From contig NZ_CP108006.1 in assembly GCF_036127095.1 (NCBI RefSeq), forward strand, positions 3,224,001 to 3,288,000: a stretch of DNA of 64,000 bases. The letters run 5' to 3'. Of this stretch, positions 33,659-44,078 are shown one piece after another. This stretch comes from Streptomyces sp. NBC_00335 (GTDB lineage: Bacteria > Actinomycetota > Actinomycetes > Streptomycetales > Streptomycetaceae). The translations under genes were made by a program, and so were the position numbers. The first letter of the stretch is position 1. Each line of letters opens with the position of its first letter. The notes beneath the pieces were generated by a model. The model saw only the letters and a program-made list of their open reading frames with translations. It was not told the origin of the DNA and made no database searches.

Positions 33659-34746
33659 CGGCCACCGCGGTACCGGCCGCGCGCACCGGTGCGAAGCCCG
33701 GGCCGAAGCCGGGCTCCGACCGCCTCAGGGCCCTGGACGGGCTGCGGCTCCTGGCCGCCCTCATGGTCTGCGGGTACCACTACGGCGGCCGCGGCGGGGA
33801 GGTGGCCGCGTCCTGGGGCGCCTCGCCGAACAAGCTGTTCCCCAGCGCCTCGACCTGGCTGGCGTACGGCCCGCTCGGCGTGCAGATCTTCTTCGTCATC
33901 AGCGGCTTCGTGATCTGCATGAGCGCCCAGGGGCGCACGGTCCGCGAGTTCGCCGCCTCCCGCGCGGCCCGCCTCTACCCGGCGTACTGGGCGGCGCTCG
34001 TGCTGGTCACGGTGGCGGTCGAACGGGTCTCGCCGTCGGACCTCCTGCTCAACCTGACCATGCTCCAGCAGCCCCTGGGCGCCGACCGGGTGCTCGGCGT
34101 CTGCTGGACGCTCTGGGCCGAGCTGCGCTTCTACGTCCTCTTCGCGCTCTGTGTGATCCTGCCGGGCGGAGGCCGCCGGCGGACGCTGCTCTTCTGCGGC
34201 GCCTGGACGATCGCGGCGGTCCTCGCGGACGCCGCCGACCCCACCGGCAAGGGGTTCCTCAGCCAGGCCCTGATGCCGCAGTACGCGCCCTTCTTCATCG
34301 GCGGCATCGGCCTGTACCTGGTGCACCGCGACCACCGTGACACGTTCGCCTGGGCCGTGGCCCTGACCGGCTGGCTGATCGGGCAGCACTACGCGGTGGC
34401 GGGGTTGTGGCACGCGCCGAACCCGAAGTTCTTCTCGTACCGCAGCTCGGTGGTGATCATCGCGATCGTGACGGCCGGCTTCGCGGCGGTCGCCCTGGTC
34501 GCGCTCGGCAAGCTCGGCTGGGCCCGCTGGAAGTGGCTGACGGTGGCCGGGGCGCTGACGTACCCGTTCTACCTGATCCACGAGCATCTGGGCTGGGTGG
34601 TCATCAAGGCCCTGCACCGGACGGCCGGCATCCCGGCCCCGGCCACCTTCGCGCTGACGGTGGTGCTGATGCTGGGCCTGGCCTGGGCGATCCACCGCCT
34701 GGTGGAACGCCCCTTCGGCCCGAAGCTGCGCAGGGCCCTCAGCTGA
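33655..34746 (+). CDS. Acyltransferase family 3 membrane protein
   Basis: The 363-residue protein has about ten membrane helices and acyltransferase-3 motifs: LRALDGLRLLAALMVCGYHY near the start, the R-x-R-like RAARLYPAYW, LGVCWTLWAELRFYVLF, and the C-terminal LVERPFGPKL. It is coupled to the upstream polysialyltransferase gene by ATGA overlap. I infer acetylation of the glycopolymer, as such enzymes acetylate cell-surface sugars. Its 3' end overlaps the LysE gene by 8 nt. Confidence 0.88.
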   Translation: MTATAVPAARTGAKPGPKPGSDRLRALDGLRLLAALMVCGYHYGGRGGEVAASWGASPNKLFPSASTWLAYGPLGVQIFFVISGFVICMSAQGRTVREFAASRAARLYPAYWAALVLVTVAVERVSPSDLLLNLTMLQQPLGADRVLGVCWTLWAELRFYVLFALCVILPGGGRRRTLLFCGAWTIAAVLADAADPTGKGFLSQALMPQYAPFFIGGIGLYLVHRDHRDTFAWAVALTGWLIGQHYAVAGLWHAPNPKFFSYRSSVVIIAIVTAGFAAVALVALGKLGWARWKWLTVAGALTYPFYLIHEHLGWVVIKALHRTAGIPAPATFALTVVLMLGLAWAIHRLVERPFGPKLRRALS

Positions 34747-35419
34747 CGGCGAGCTTCGCGGCGAAGCCCAGGAAGAGCACGCCCGCCGCCGAGCTGGCCC
34801 CGGCGGCGAGCCGCTTGCGGCGCCGGAAGGTGGCCGCCAGGCGGTTCCCGCCGAAGATCAGCGTGGTCAGGTAGAGGAAGCTGGCGATCTGCATCAGGCC
34901 GCCCAGCAGCAGGAAGGACAGCGCCGGGTAGGCGTAGGCGGAGTCCACGAACTGCACGAAGAAGGACATCAGGAAGAGGATGGCCTTCGGGTTGAACACG
35001 CTGATCAGCAGGGCCCGCCGGTAGGGCCGCTCCGTGTCGCCGGCCGGCACCTCGGCGGCCGCCGCGGCCGCCGGGACGCCCTCGCCGAGCCCGTCGGCAG
35101 CGGCGCGCTCGCGGCGGGCGCGCCACATGGTCCACGCGCCCCGCAGCATGCCGATGGCGAGCCAGGTCAGGTATCCGGCGCCGAGCAGTTTGACGACCCC
35201 GAACACGATCGGGCTGGTCTGCAGCAGCGCCCCGGCGCCGACCGCGGCCAGGGTCATCAGCAGGGCGTCCCCGGTGAAGACGCCGGCGGCGGCCCGGTAC
35301 CCCCGGCGGACCCCGCCGCGCGCGGCGACGGAGAGCACGTAGAGCGAGTTCGGGCCCGGCAGCAAAATGATCAGCACCAGGCCGGCGAGATACGTCGGAA
35401 GATCTGTGACACCCAGCAT
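34739..35419 (-). CDS. LysE/RhtB-family exporter
   Basis: A 226-residue membrane protein with six predicted helices and the family motifs LLPGPNSLYVLS (near residue 20) and SVFNPKAILFLMSFF. The Gly/Ala/Glu-rich cytoplasmic loop around residues 115-135 is longer than usual. It exports amino acids or related solutes. ATG 35419 is chosen over 35458 because it gives the typical MLGVTDL N-terminus. Convergent with the acyltransferase gene. Confidence 0.87.
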   Translation of the reverse strand: MLGVTDLPTYLAGLVLIILLPGPNSLYVLSVAARGGVRRGYRAAAGVFTGDALLMTLAAVGAGALLQTSPIVFGVVKLLGAGYLTWLAIGMLRGAWTMWRARRERAAADGLGEGVPAAAAAAEVPAGDTERPYRRALLISVFNPKAILFLMSFFVQFVDSAYAYPALSFLLLGGLMQIASFLYLTTLIFGGNRLAATFRRRKRLAAGASSAAGVLFLGFAAKLAVS

Positions 35420-35511
35420 GTGCAGGAGTGTCCCATGAGGACACACCTGTCGCGCCACTGCGCGCCTTGATCAGCCTGCACGGATCGGGACCAAACCGGA
35501 ATCAGCCAAGG

Positions 35512-37095
<1,584 letters not shown>

Positions 37096-37262
37096 GTGAC
37101 GCGCTCCTTCGTGGATCCGAGGGGCTCGGGGCTGATAAAACGTCCCCGCGGCGGCCGCGCGGCGGCCTCTGGTCACAATGGCGCAACATCGCGGCCGTCC
37201 CCGCAACTGTCCACGCCCACGTGGCATCACCTAGATACACACGTAGAAATCGGGGGACCGCA

Positions 37263-38147
37263 ATGCACCGCAAGAAAGCAATAGTTCGCGCACTTGGCCT
37301 GGCCACCGCCGTCGCGCTTGCCGCGACCGCCTGCGGGCCGCAGGAGCCGGGGGCCGCGGGCTCCGGTTCTTCCGCGCCCGCATCGCCCACGGCGGTCGCC
37401 TCTCCCGACGCCTCGCCGTCCACGGACGGGAAGCCCGGCGACGCCTCGCCGTCGGCGTCCCCGTCCGCGTCCGCGTCGCCGTCGCCTTCGGTTTCCGCCT
37501 CGCCCTCGCCGACCGTGAAGCAGGTCATGGCGAACGGCGACGACAGCGAGCTGGTCCGCGAACTGCAGGCCCGGCTGCGCCAGCTCAAGCTGATGACGGT
37601 GGCTCCGACCGGTTTCTACGGTTCCAAGACGACCGCGGCGGTCAAGTCCTTCCAGTCGAAGAACGGCCTGCCCGCCACCGGCGGCGTGGACGAGCCCACC
37701 TGGAAGAAGATCCAGAACGCCACCAAGAAGCCGACCGCTGCCGAGCTGCGCCCGCCGACCGTCAACGAGCCGGACGCACCCGACGCGCGCTGCATGACGG
37801 GCCGGGTCATGTGCATCAGCAAGGAGAGCCGCACCCTCGCCTGGATGATCGACGGGAAGGTCGTCTCCACGCTGGACGTGCGCTTCGGCTCGGAGAAGAC
37901 CCCGACCCGCGAGGGCGAGTTCAAGGTGGAGTGGAAGGCCAAGGACTGGACGTCGACGATCTACCACACGCCGATGCCGTACTCGATGTTCTTCAACGGG
38001 GGCCAGGCCGTGCACTACTCGGCCGACTTCGCCGCCCGCGGCTACGCCGGCGCCTCGCACGGCTGCGTGAACGTCCGGGACAAGGCCAGGCTGGCGACGC
38101 TGTTCGACGCGGTGAAGGTCGGCGACAAGGTCGTCGTCTACTGGTGA
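37263..38147 (+). CDS. L,D-transpeptidase lipoprotein with peptidoglycan-binding domain
   Basis: The 294-residue protein has a lipoprotein signal (LAATACG), a Ser/Pro/Ala-rich linker (about 35-90), a peptidoglycan-binding PF01471 domain (about 95-160, LVRELQARLRQL) and a YkuD catalytic domain with GASHGCVN near residue 270 containing the active-site Cys. It cross-links peptidoglycan through 3-3 bonds at the outer surface. ATG 37263 follows GGGGGACC. The strong terminator at 38206-38244 closes the gene. Confidence 0.93.
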   Translation: MHRKKAIVRALGLATAVALAATACGPQEPGAAGSGSSAPASPTAVASPDASPSTDGKPGDASPSASPSASASPSPSVSASPSPTVKQVMANGDDSELVRELQARLRQLKLMTVAPTGFYGSKTTAAVKSFQSKNGLPATGGVDEPTWKKIQNATKKPTAAELRPPTVNEPDAPDARCMTGRVMCISKESRTLAWMIDGKVVSTLDVRFGSEKTPTREGEFKVEWKAKDWTSTIYHTPMPYSMFFNGGQAVHYSADFAARGYAGASHGCVNVRDKARLATLFDAVKVGDKVVVYW

Positions 38148-38205
38148 CCCGCCGGCGGCCGGCAGTGGGGACGTCCGGGCCGGGCGTCCACGGTCGCAAG
38201 TTGAG

Positions 38206-38244
38206 GGCGCGGGCGGGATCGGGGGAACGAATCCCGCCCGCGCC
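38206..38244 (+). terminator. Strong hairpin terminator after L,D-transpeptidase gene
   Basis: Perfect 14-bp stem ggcgcgggcgggat (38206-38219) and atcccgcccgcgcc (38231-38244) with an 11-nt loop. Confidence 0.8.
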
Positions 38245-38390
38245 GGTTGCGCAGAGCCCAGGGGTACGGGGGGAACCCCGGCTCATGCGCGGCCGATGAC
38301 CAGTCGGCTCATTACGTACTGCGTCACCGGTTCGAAAAGTGTTACAGCGGGGGCGGGAGACGTTTCAAGCCAGTGTCCGGTACCCGGTCC

Positions 38391-39455
38391 TCAGCGCCGC
38401 TGACCCGCGTCCGGGGTCTTCGGCGGAGCCGTCCCGGCCGGTGTCAGCTGCAGTGAACGCGACGGGGATTGCGGTCCCGCGGGCGAGCCCGGCGTGTCTC
38501 CGCCCGATCCGCCCGATCCCCCGCCGGTGGCCGTGTCGAGGACCAGCTGGCAGTAGCGCGGCACCCGCAACAGCCCCTTGGCGAGGCGCACGAGCTTCTC
38601 GCGGCGGGCCTCGTCGATGCGCCCCGACCGGAAGTCCCGGCACAGCTCCACCGCTCCGGTGCGGCTCTCCCGGTCCCGCTCCCGGTCCCGGTCCCGCTCG
38701 CGGTCACCGGGGTCGGTGCCCGCGCCGTCGGTGCCGCCCTGGAGGGACCGGTCGCCGCCTTCCTTGCTGCCGGTCGAGCCGCTCGCGAACGGTTCCCTGG
38801 CAGTGCCGCCGACCTCCCCGGAGACGCCGTCGGGTCCCGTCGGCGTATGTCCCTCCGCGCCCGGGGTGTTGCCCGGGCTCGGGCTGCCGCTCCCGCCCTC
38901 GGGCGGCACGGCGCTGCGCAGCGGCGCGAAGGGGATCTCGGACCCGCCGTCCGGCGAGCCCTCGGAGGAGGAGCCGACCGACACCGAGACGGCCGGCACC
39001 CGGCCGGCGGTGTTCCGGTCGTCCCGGTCCAGCAGTCCGGTGCCCGCGGCCGCCGCGAGGCCGCCCACGGCGACGCTCGCCAGCGCGGCCGCGAGGGCGA
39101 AGCGGACCGGCCGGCCGCGCCGGGAGGGGGGTCCGGCCGGGCCGGCCGGCGGGCCGAGCTCGACCACGGTGTCCGCGGAGCCGAAGAGTGCCGCGTCCGG
39201 AGCCCGCGTCTGGAGTTCCGCCTGGAGCACGGAGCCGCGTGCGCGGAACGCGGCCACCGCGGCGGCCTCTCCGCGCAGTTCCCCGGGCAGCCCGCCGGGG
39301 GCCGCGGGCGGCGGCTCCGCGAGTGCGTCGAGGGCGGCGCGCAGCCGCTCGGACCGGGCCCGGGCAGGGTGCTCGGCGCCAGGTGCGACCGGTTCTCCGC
39401 GCAGCAGTCTGTCCGCCGCGGCTTTGCCCAGCCACCTGTCGCGCTCGTCGGCCAT
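38391..39455 (-). CDS. Membrane-anchored anti-sigma-like partner of the adjacent ECF factor
   Basis: The 354-residue protein begins with about 130 cytoplasmic residues (DRWLGKAAADRLLRGEPV), a single membrane helix (RPVRFALAAALASVAVGGLAAAAGTGLL), then a Ser/Gly/Pro-rich outer region including an RDRE repeat and a short conserved C-terminal block (CRDFRSGRIDEARREKLVRLAKG). Its ATG (39455) overlaps the stop of the ECF sigma gene, TGATG, so the two are translationally coupled as in sigma/anti-sigma pairs. No zinc-binding anti-sigma motif is visible, so the anti-sigma role is inference from context and topology. Confidence 0.75.
   Translation of the reverse strand: MADERDRWLGKAAADRLLRGEPVAPGAEHPARARSERLRAALDALAEPPPAAPGGLPGELRGEAAAVAAFRARGSVLQAELQTRAPDAALFGSADTVVELGPPAGPAGPPSRRGRPVRFALAAALASVAVGGLAAAAGTGLLDRDDRNTAGRVPAVSVSVGSSSEGSPDGGSEIPFAPLRSAVPPEGGSGSPSPGNTPGAEGHTPTGPDGVSGEVGGTAREPFASGSTGSKEGGDRSLQGGTDGAGTDPGDRERDRDRERDRESRTGAVELCRDFRSGRIDEARREKLVRLAKGLLRVPRYCQLVLDTATGGGSGGSGGDTPGSPAGPQSPSRSLQLTPAGTAPPKTPDAGQRR
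38669..38705 (-). repeat. Short tandem repeat coding for Arg-Asp-Arg-Glu
   Basis: cggtccc/cggtcccgctcc units repeat in the outer region of the anti-sigma-like gene and yield RDRERDRDRERDRES, a charged low-complexity stretch. Confidence 0.6.
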
Positions 39456-40276
39456 CACATGTCCTTCTGCGTCCGCCAACGTGAATGCGTCACACCGGTT
39501 TGTTCTACGAAGCCCGCGGCGCGGGCCCGCTGCGCCGGTACGGCGTCGAGGTCCCGCCCGCCCCCGGCGCCCCGTGCGCGACTCCCGTCATTATCGCCGA
39601 GGCCGCGCGGACGTCCGGAGCCGACGCCCACGGCGGAGCCGACGGCGGAGCCGGAATCGGAATCCGGGTCGGAATCCGGGTCGGAATCCGGGTCGAAGTC
39701 ACCCTCGACGGCCTCGCCGAGCAGCTCGGCCAGCTTCTTCAGACCCCGGTGCGCGGCGGTGCGTACGGCGCCGGGACGCTTGCCCAGGGTCTCGGCGGCG
39801 CTCTTGGCGTCCAGGCCGACGACCACCCGCAGGACGACGGCCTCGGCCTGGTCCCGCGGGAGCTGGGCTATGAGTTCCATGGTGCGGCAGGTGGAGAGGG
39901 ACTCCATGGCCTCGCCGGCGGTGTCGGACTCGGCGGCGTGCCCCGTCAGCTCGGTCTCGTCCCCGCCGACGGCGGGCCGGCGCCCGCGCATCCGGATGTG
40001 GTCGAGGGCGCGGTTGCGGGCGATGCGGGCCGCCCAGCCGCGGAAGCGGTCGGCGTCGCCGGTGAAGGAGTCGAGGTCGCGGGCGATCTGCAGCCAGGCC
40101 TCGGAGGTGACGTCCTCCGCGTCGCCGTCTCCGACGAGCGTCCGGACGTATCCGAGCAGGCGCGGGTGCACGGAGCGGTACACAGAACGGAACGCGAGCT
40201 CGTCGCCGTCTTGTGCCGCGAGCACCGCGGTGGTCAGCTCCGCGTCGTCCCCCAGCAAAATCCCCAACCCGTTCAC
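39455..40276 (-). CDS. ECF-type RNA polymerase sigma factor
   Basis: The 273-residue protein has region 2 (AQDGDELAFRSVYRSVHPRLLGYV, then AEDVTSEAWLQIARDL, about residues 20-95) and region 4 (about 140-190, LPRDQAEAVVLRVVVGLDAKSAAETLG). The C-terminal part (about 195-273) is disordered: an Asp-Pro-Asp-Ser repeat followed by a conserved RTQKDM end. GTG 40276 gives MNGLGILLGDDAEL, the usual start, in preference to ATG 40297. It is coupled to the anti-sigma-like gene. Confidence 0.9.
   Translation of the reverse strand: MNGLGILLGDDAELTTAVLAAQDGDELAFRSVYRSVHPRLLGYVRTLVGDGDAEDVTSEAWLQIARDLDSFTGDADRFRGWAARIARNRALDHIRMRGRRPAVGGDETELTGHAAESDTAGEAMESLSTCRTMELIAQLPRDQAEAVVLRVVVGLDAKSAAETLGKRPGAVRTAAHRGLKKLAELLGEAVEGDFDPDSDPDSDPDSDSGSAVGSAVGVGSGRPRGLGDNDGSRARGAGGGRDLDAVPAQRARAAGFVEQTGVTHSRWRTQKDM
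39659..39694 (-). repeat. Tandem repeat of 12 bp (three copies) in the ECF sigma gene
   Basis: ggaatccgggtc occurs three times back to back at 39659-39670, 39671-39682 and 39683-39694. It encodes the DPDSDPDSDPDS stretch between region 4 and the C-terminal tail. Copy number probably varies between strains. Confidence 0.85.
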
Positions 40277-40643
40277 AGTCCCGTATGTGTGGCGCAAATC
40301 AGCACGTTACGGCGTTCAAGCACCTTCGTCCACGAGTTGTACAACGTGCAACCATCCCTGCGCGGAGCGGGGTGTGACACAAAACGCACCGAAGACGCTG
40401 ACAGGGGTGCGGGCTTGTCGCACGAGTCCGCGACGGATGGCGGCCGGGGCCTCTCCTGTGGGGGGTGGCGGCCTCGGTCGCCCTCCCCCTTCTCCGCCGT
40501 CCCCTCGGCCATCATGCCCCGGCCCGCGCGGGGTCCCCAAGCGGCCCCGCGCCCGGTCCGACATGCGCTCTCGTCATCCTTTCGGCTCACTTCCGAGTGA
40601 AATCCCCCCATGGGTACGACACACCCGGCCCCACGTCGATAGC
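40277..40643. other. Divergent intergenic region between the ECF sigma gene and the UraD-like gene
   Basis: This 367-bp region has no gene. It contains the perfect palindrome GTTGTACAAC (40336-40345), about 60 bp before the sigma gene start, and GTGTGACAC (40372-40380). Either could be a regulator site; I cannot name one. Confidence 0.5.
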
Positions 40644-41279
40644 GTGGCGGGACACCCGCGCCACGCCACGAGGAGCCCCCCGCTGTCCAGCCACCTTCCG
40701 GCACAGGCCCGCGGAAGCTCCGACCCTTCCCACGGTTCCCTCGACGGCGCCGGCCCTTTCGGCGACTCGGGGCTCGAACGGTTCAACGCCCTGTCCCCCG
40801 AAGCCGCCCACTCCGCCCTGCTGCACTGCTGCGGCAGCCGGCGCTGGGCCCACCGGGTTGCCGCCCACCGCCCTTACCCCGACTTCGGCGCTCTACTCGC
40901 CGCCGCGGACGAAGCTTCGTACGACCTTTCCCAAGCGGACCTCTCCGAGGCGCTGGCCTGCGAGTTCCCGCCGGAGCTGGAGCACGGGGCCTCGTACGCC
41001 GCGCTCCTCGCGCTCGACGCCGCGCACGCGGAGTACGAGCGGACGTATCGCCACGCCTTCGTGATCTGCCTCCACGGGACCACCCCGGAGGAGCAGGCGG
41101 ACCAGCTGCTGGCCGCGATCCGGCGGCGGATGGAACTGGACGTGGACGAGGAGCGCGCGATCTCCGCGGACGAGCTCCGTCGCGTCGCGCAGGTCCGGCT
41201 CGCCGACCTGACACACTGGCTGACCTCGGCGGATGGGGTATCTGCGGCCGAATTCGGTCTATTCGCCCCTGTGGGATAG
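40644..41279 (+). CDS. OHCU-decarboxylase-like (UraD-like) protein, catalytic motif absent
   Basis: The core (GLERFNALSPEAAHSALLHCCGSRRWAHRVAAHRPYPD, then YDLSQADLSEALACE, YERTYRHAFVICLHG) is homologous to the 2-oxo-4-hydroxy-4-carboxy-5-ureidoimidazoline decarboxylase family of ureide breakdown. The usual GHPxIG stretch with the catalytic His is replaced by EFPPELEHG, so normal activity is doubtful. The start is uncertain: GTG 40644 lacks a ribosome binding site, while GAGGAG at about 40670 points to an in-frame CTG at 40683. Length from GTG 40644 is 211 residues. Confidence 0.7.
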   Translation: MAGHPRHATRSPPLSSHLPAQARGSSDPSHGSLDGAGPFGDSGLERFNALSPEAAHSALLHCCGSRRWAHRVAAHRPYPDFGALLAAADEASYDLSQADLSEALACEFPPELEHGASYAALLALDAAHAEYERTYRHAFVICLHGTTPEEQADQLLAAIRRRMELDVDEERAISADELRRVAQVRLADLTHWLTSADGVSAAEFGLFAPVG

Positions 41280-41431
41280 TCCGTCCGTGCCTGTTTGATC
41301 ACACCGATGGCCCCCGCGCGAGGGAACCGACAAAGCGTCGCTACGATGTCCGGGGCCGGAGGACCGTACCCGGCCGGGCCCGACCGACAAAGAAGCCGGC
41401 TGGCCCCCGCCCCGCTTCCGGAGGGTTTTCC

Positions 41432-41812
41432 GTGCCGGCTGGAACGTTGTACCGCGGCCGGGAAGGAATGTGGTCCTGGGTGGCTCATCGAGTCACCGGC
41501 GTCCTCATCTTCTTCTTCCTGTTCGTACACGTCCTCGACACCGCTCTCGTCCGCGTCTCCCCCGAGGCGTACGACGATGTCGTGGCTACCTACAAGACTC
41601 CGATCGTCGCGCTGCTGGAGTACGGCCTCGTGGCCGCAATCCTCTTCCATGCGCTCAACGGTCTCCGTGTCATCGCCGTGGACTTCTGGTCCAAGGGCCC
41701 CCGCTACCAGAAGCAGATGCTCTGGACCGTGGTGGGCATCTGGGTCGTGCTGATGGTCGGGGCCCTGTACCCCGTCCTCGGACACGCTTACCTCGAACTC
41801 TTCGGGAAGTGA
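41432..41812 (+). CDS. sdhC: Succinate dehydrogenase cytochrome b subunit
   Basis: The 126-residue protein has three membrane helices and the cytochrome b-type motif MWSWVAHRVTGVLIFFFLFVHVLD, with haem-ligand-type His residues and HALNGLRV. The GTG start follows GGAGGGTTTTCC. First gene of sdhCDAB; gap to sdhD is 5 nt. It anchors the catalytic subunits and passes electrons to quinone. Confidence 0.93.
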   Translation: MPAGTLYRGREGMWSWVAHRVTGVLIFFFLFVHVLDTALVRVSPEAYDDVVATYKTPIVALLEYGLVAAILFHALNGLRVIAVDFWSKGPRYQKQMLWTVVGIWVVLMVGALYPVLGHAYLELFGK

Positions 41813-41817
41813 CACGC

Positions 41818-42300
41818 ATGTCTTCTGACACTTCTTTCGAAAAGGGCATCGGTGACGTGGAGGGCGTGTCCCTCTACGACGTCGACAACCCGGCGCCGTA
41901 CATCGAGGCCCCGCGCAAGCGCACCAGCAAGACCCCGCGCTCGACGCGCGGCAACTTCGAGATGGTCGCGTGGCTCTTCATGCGCCTCTCGGGCATCGTG
42001 CTGGTCGTCCTGGTCCTCGGCCACCTGCTGATCCAGCTCGTCCTCGACGGCGGCGTCTCCAAGATCGGCTTCGCCTTCGTGGCCGGCCGCTGGGCCTCCC
42101 CGTTCTGGCAGGGCTGGGACCTGCTGATGCTGTGGCTCGCGATGCTGCACGGCGCGAACGGTCTGCGTACCGTCATCAACGACTACGCGGAGCGCGCCAA
42201 CACGCGTCTGTGGCTCAAGGGCCTGCTCTACACCGCCACGGTGTTCACCATTCTTCTGGGCACGCTGGTGATCTTCACCTTCGACCCGAACATCCGCTAG
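41818..42300 (+). CDS. sdhD: Succinate dehydrogenase hydrophobic membrane anchor subunit
   Basis: The 160-residue protein has a charged N-terminal region of about 45 residues (EAPRKRTSKTPRSTRG) and three membrane helices (WLFMRLSGIVLVVLVLGHLL; WDLLMLWLAMLHGANGLR; LYTATVFTILLGTLVIF). It is the second anchor of the quinone site. ATG 41818 is 5 nt after the sdhC stop, and sdhA follows 23 nt on. Confidence 0.92.
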   Translation: MSSDTSFEKGIGDVEGVSLYDVDNPAPYIEAPRKRTSKTPRSTRGNFEMVAWLFMRLSGIVLVVLVLGHLLIQLVLDGGVSKIGFAFVAGRWASPFWQGWDLLMLWLAMLHGANGLRTVINDYAERANTRLWLKGLLYTATVFTILLGTLVIFTFDPNIR

Positions 42301-42323
42301 GCAACGGGGCTGAGGCGAAACCA

Positions 42324-44078
42324 ATGAAGATCCACAAGTACGACACCGTCATCGTCGGGGCGGGCGGCGCAGGCATGCGCGCCGCCATCGAATCGACGAA
42401 GCGCAGCCGCACCGCCGTGCTGACCAAGCTCTACCCCACCCGCTCCCACACGGGCGCGGCGCAGGGCGGCATGGCCGCCGCGCTCGCCAACGTGGAGGAC
42501 GACAACTGGGAGTGGCACACCTTCGACACGGTCAAGGGCGGTGACTACCTGGTCGACCAGGACGCCGCCGAGATCCTGGCGAAGGAGGCCATCGACGCGG
42601 TCCTCGACCTCGAGAAGATGGGCCTGCCGTTCAACCGCACCCCGGACGGCACCATCGACCAGCGCCGCTTCGGCGGGCACTCCCGCAACCACGGCGAGGC
42701 GCCGGTCCGCCGGTCCTGCTACGCCGCGGACCGCACCGGCCACATGATCCTCCAGACGCTGTACCAGAACTGCGTCAAGGAGGGCGTGGAGTTCTTCAAC
42801 GAGTTCTACGTCCTGGACCAGCTCCTGGTCGAGGAGGACGGCGTCAAGAAGTCGGCCGGCGTGGTCGCGTACGAGCTCGCCACCGGCGAGATCCACGTGT
42901 TCCAGGCGAAGTCCGTCATCTACGCCTCCGGCGGCACCGGCAAGTTCTTCAAGGTGACCTCCAACGCGCACACCCTCACGGGTGACGGCCAGGCGGCCTG
43001 CTACCGCCGCGGCCTGCCGCTGGAGGACATGGAGTTCTTCCAGTTCCACCCGACGGGCATCTGGCGCATGGGCATCCTGCTGACGGAGGGCGCCCGCGGT
43101 GAGGGCGGCATCCTCCGCAACAAGGACGGCGAGCGCTTCATGGAGAAGTACGCGCCGGTCATGAAGGACCTCGCGTCCCGTGACGTCGTCTCGCGCTCCA
43201 TCTACACCGAGATCCGTGAGGGCCGCGGCTGCGGTCCCGCCGGTGACCACGTGTACCTGGACCTGACGCACCTGCCGCCGGAGCAGCTCGACGCGAAGCT
43301 CCCGGACATCACCGAGTTCGCGCGCACGTACCTGGGCATCGAGCCGTACACGGACCCGATCCCGATCCAGCCCACCGCGCACTACGCCATGGGCGGCATC
43401 CCGACGAACGTCGAGGGTGAGGTCCTCTCGGACAACACCACCGTCGTCCCGGGCCTGTACGCGGCCGGCGAGGTCGCGTGCGTATCGGTGCACGGCGCGA
43501 ACCGCCTGGGCACCAACTCGCTGCTGGACATCAACGTCTTCGGCAAGCGCTCGGGCATCGCGGCCGCCGCGTACGCCCACGCCCACGACTACGTCGAGCT
43601 GCCCGAGAACCCGGCGCAGCAGGTCATCGACCAGGTCGAGCACCTGCGCAACTCCACGGGCAACGAGCGGGTCGCGGAGCTGCGCCTGGAGCTCCAGGAG
43701 ACGATGGACGCCTGCGTGATGGTGTTCCGCACCGAGCAGACGATCAAGACCGCGGTCGAGAAGATCGCGGAGCTGCGCGCGCGCTACAAGAACGTGTCCG
43801 TCCAGGACAAGGGCAAGCGCTTCAACACGGACCTGCTGGAAGCCATCGAGCTGGGCAACCTGCTCGACCTGGCCGAGGTCATGGCCGTGTCCGCGCTGGC
43901 GCGCAAGGAGTCCCGCGGCGGTCACTACCGCGAGGACTACCCGAACCGCGACGACGTCAACTTCATGCGCCACACCATGGCGTACCGCGAGGTGGACGAC
44001 AACGGCCAGGACTCGGTCCGCCTGGACTACAAGCCGGTCGTCGTCACCCGCTACCAGCCGATGGAGCGTAAGTACTGA
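42324..44078 (+). CDS. sdhA: Succinate dehydrogenase flavoprotein subunit
   Basis: The 584-residue protein carries the FAD-binding VIVGAGGAGMRAA, the covalent-FAD His42 in PTRSHTGAAQGG, substrate-binding QFHPTGI and RGEGGIL, and active-site GGHSRNHG and HYAMGGIPT. It oxidises succinate to fumarate. ATG 42324 follows GAGGCGAAACC. The stop overlaps the sdhB start by one nt (TGATG). Confidence 0.97.
   Translation: MKIHKYDTVIVGAGGAGMRAAIESTKRSRTAVLTKLYPTRSHTGAAQGGMAAALANVEDDNWEWHTFDTVKGGDYLVDQDAAEILAKEAIDAVLDLEKMGLPFNRTPDGTIDQRRFGGHSRNHGEAPVRRSCYAADRTGHMILQTLYQNCVKEGVEFFNEFYVLDQLLVEEDGVKKSAGVVAYELATGEIHVFQAKSVIYASGGTGKFFKVTSNAHTLTGDGQAACYRRGLPLEDMEFFQFHPTGIWRMGILLTEGARGEGGILRNKDGERFMEKYAPVMKDLASRDVVSRSIYTEIREGRGCGPAGDHVYLDLTHLPPEQLDAKLPDITEFARTYLGIEPYTDPIPIQPTAHYAMGGIPTNVEGEVLSDNTTVVPGLYAAGEVACVSVHGANRLGTNSLLDINVFGKRSGIAAAAYAHAHDYVELPENPAQQVIDQVEHLRNSTGNERVAELRLELQETMDACVMVFRTEQTIKTAVEKIAELRARYKNVSVQDKGKRFNTDLLEAIELGNLLDLAEVMAVSALARKESRGGHYREDYPNRDDVNFMRHTMAYREVDDNGQDSVRLDYKPVVVTRYQPMERKY

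Noticed and set aside
26590..34746. A secondary-metabolite (polyketide or peptide) gene cluster
   Set aside because: The genes are sugar activation, transfer and acylation only; no synthase or synthetase modules are present.
38469..41279. A 936-codon plus-strand open frame
   Set aside because: It is antisense to the ECF sigma and anti-sigma-like genes for most of its length; only the UraD-like end is real.
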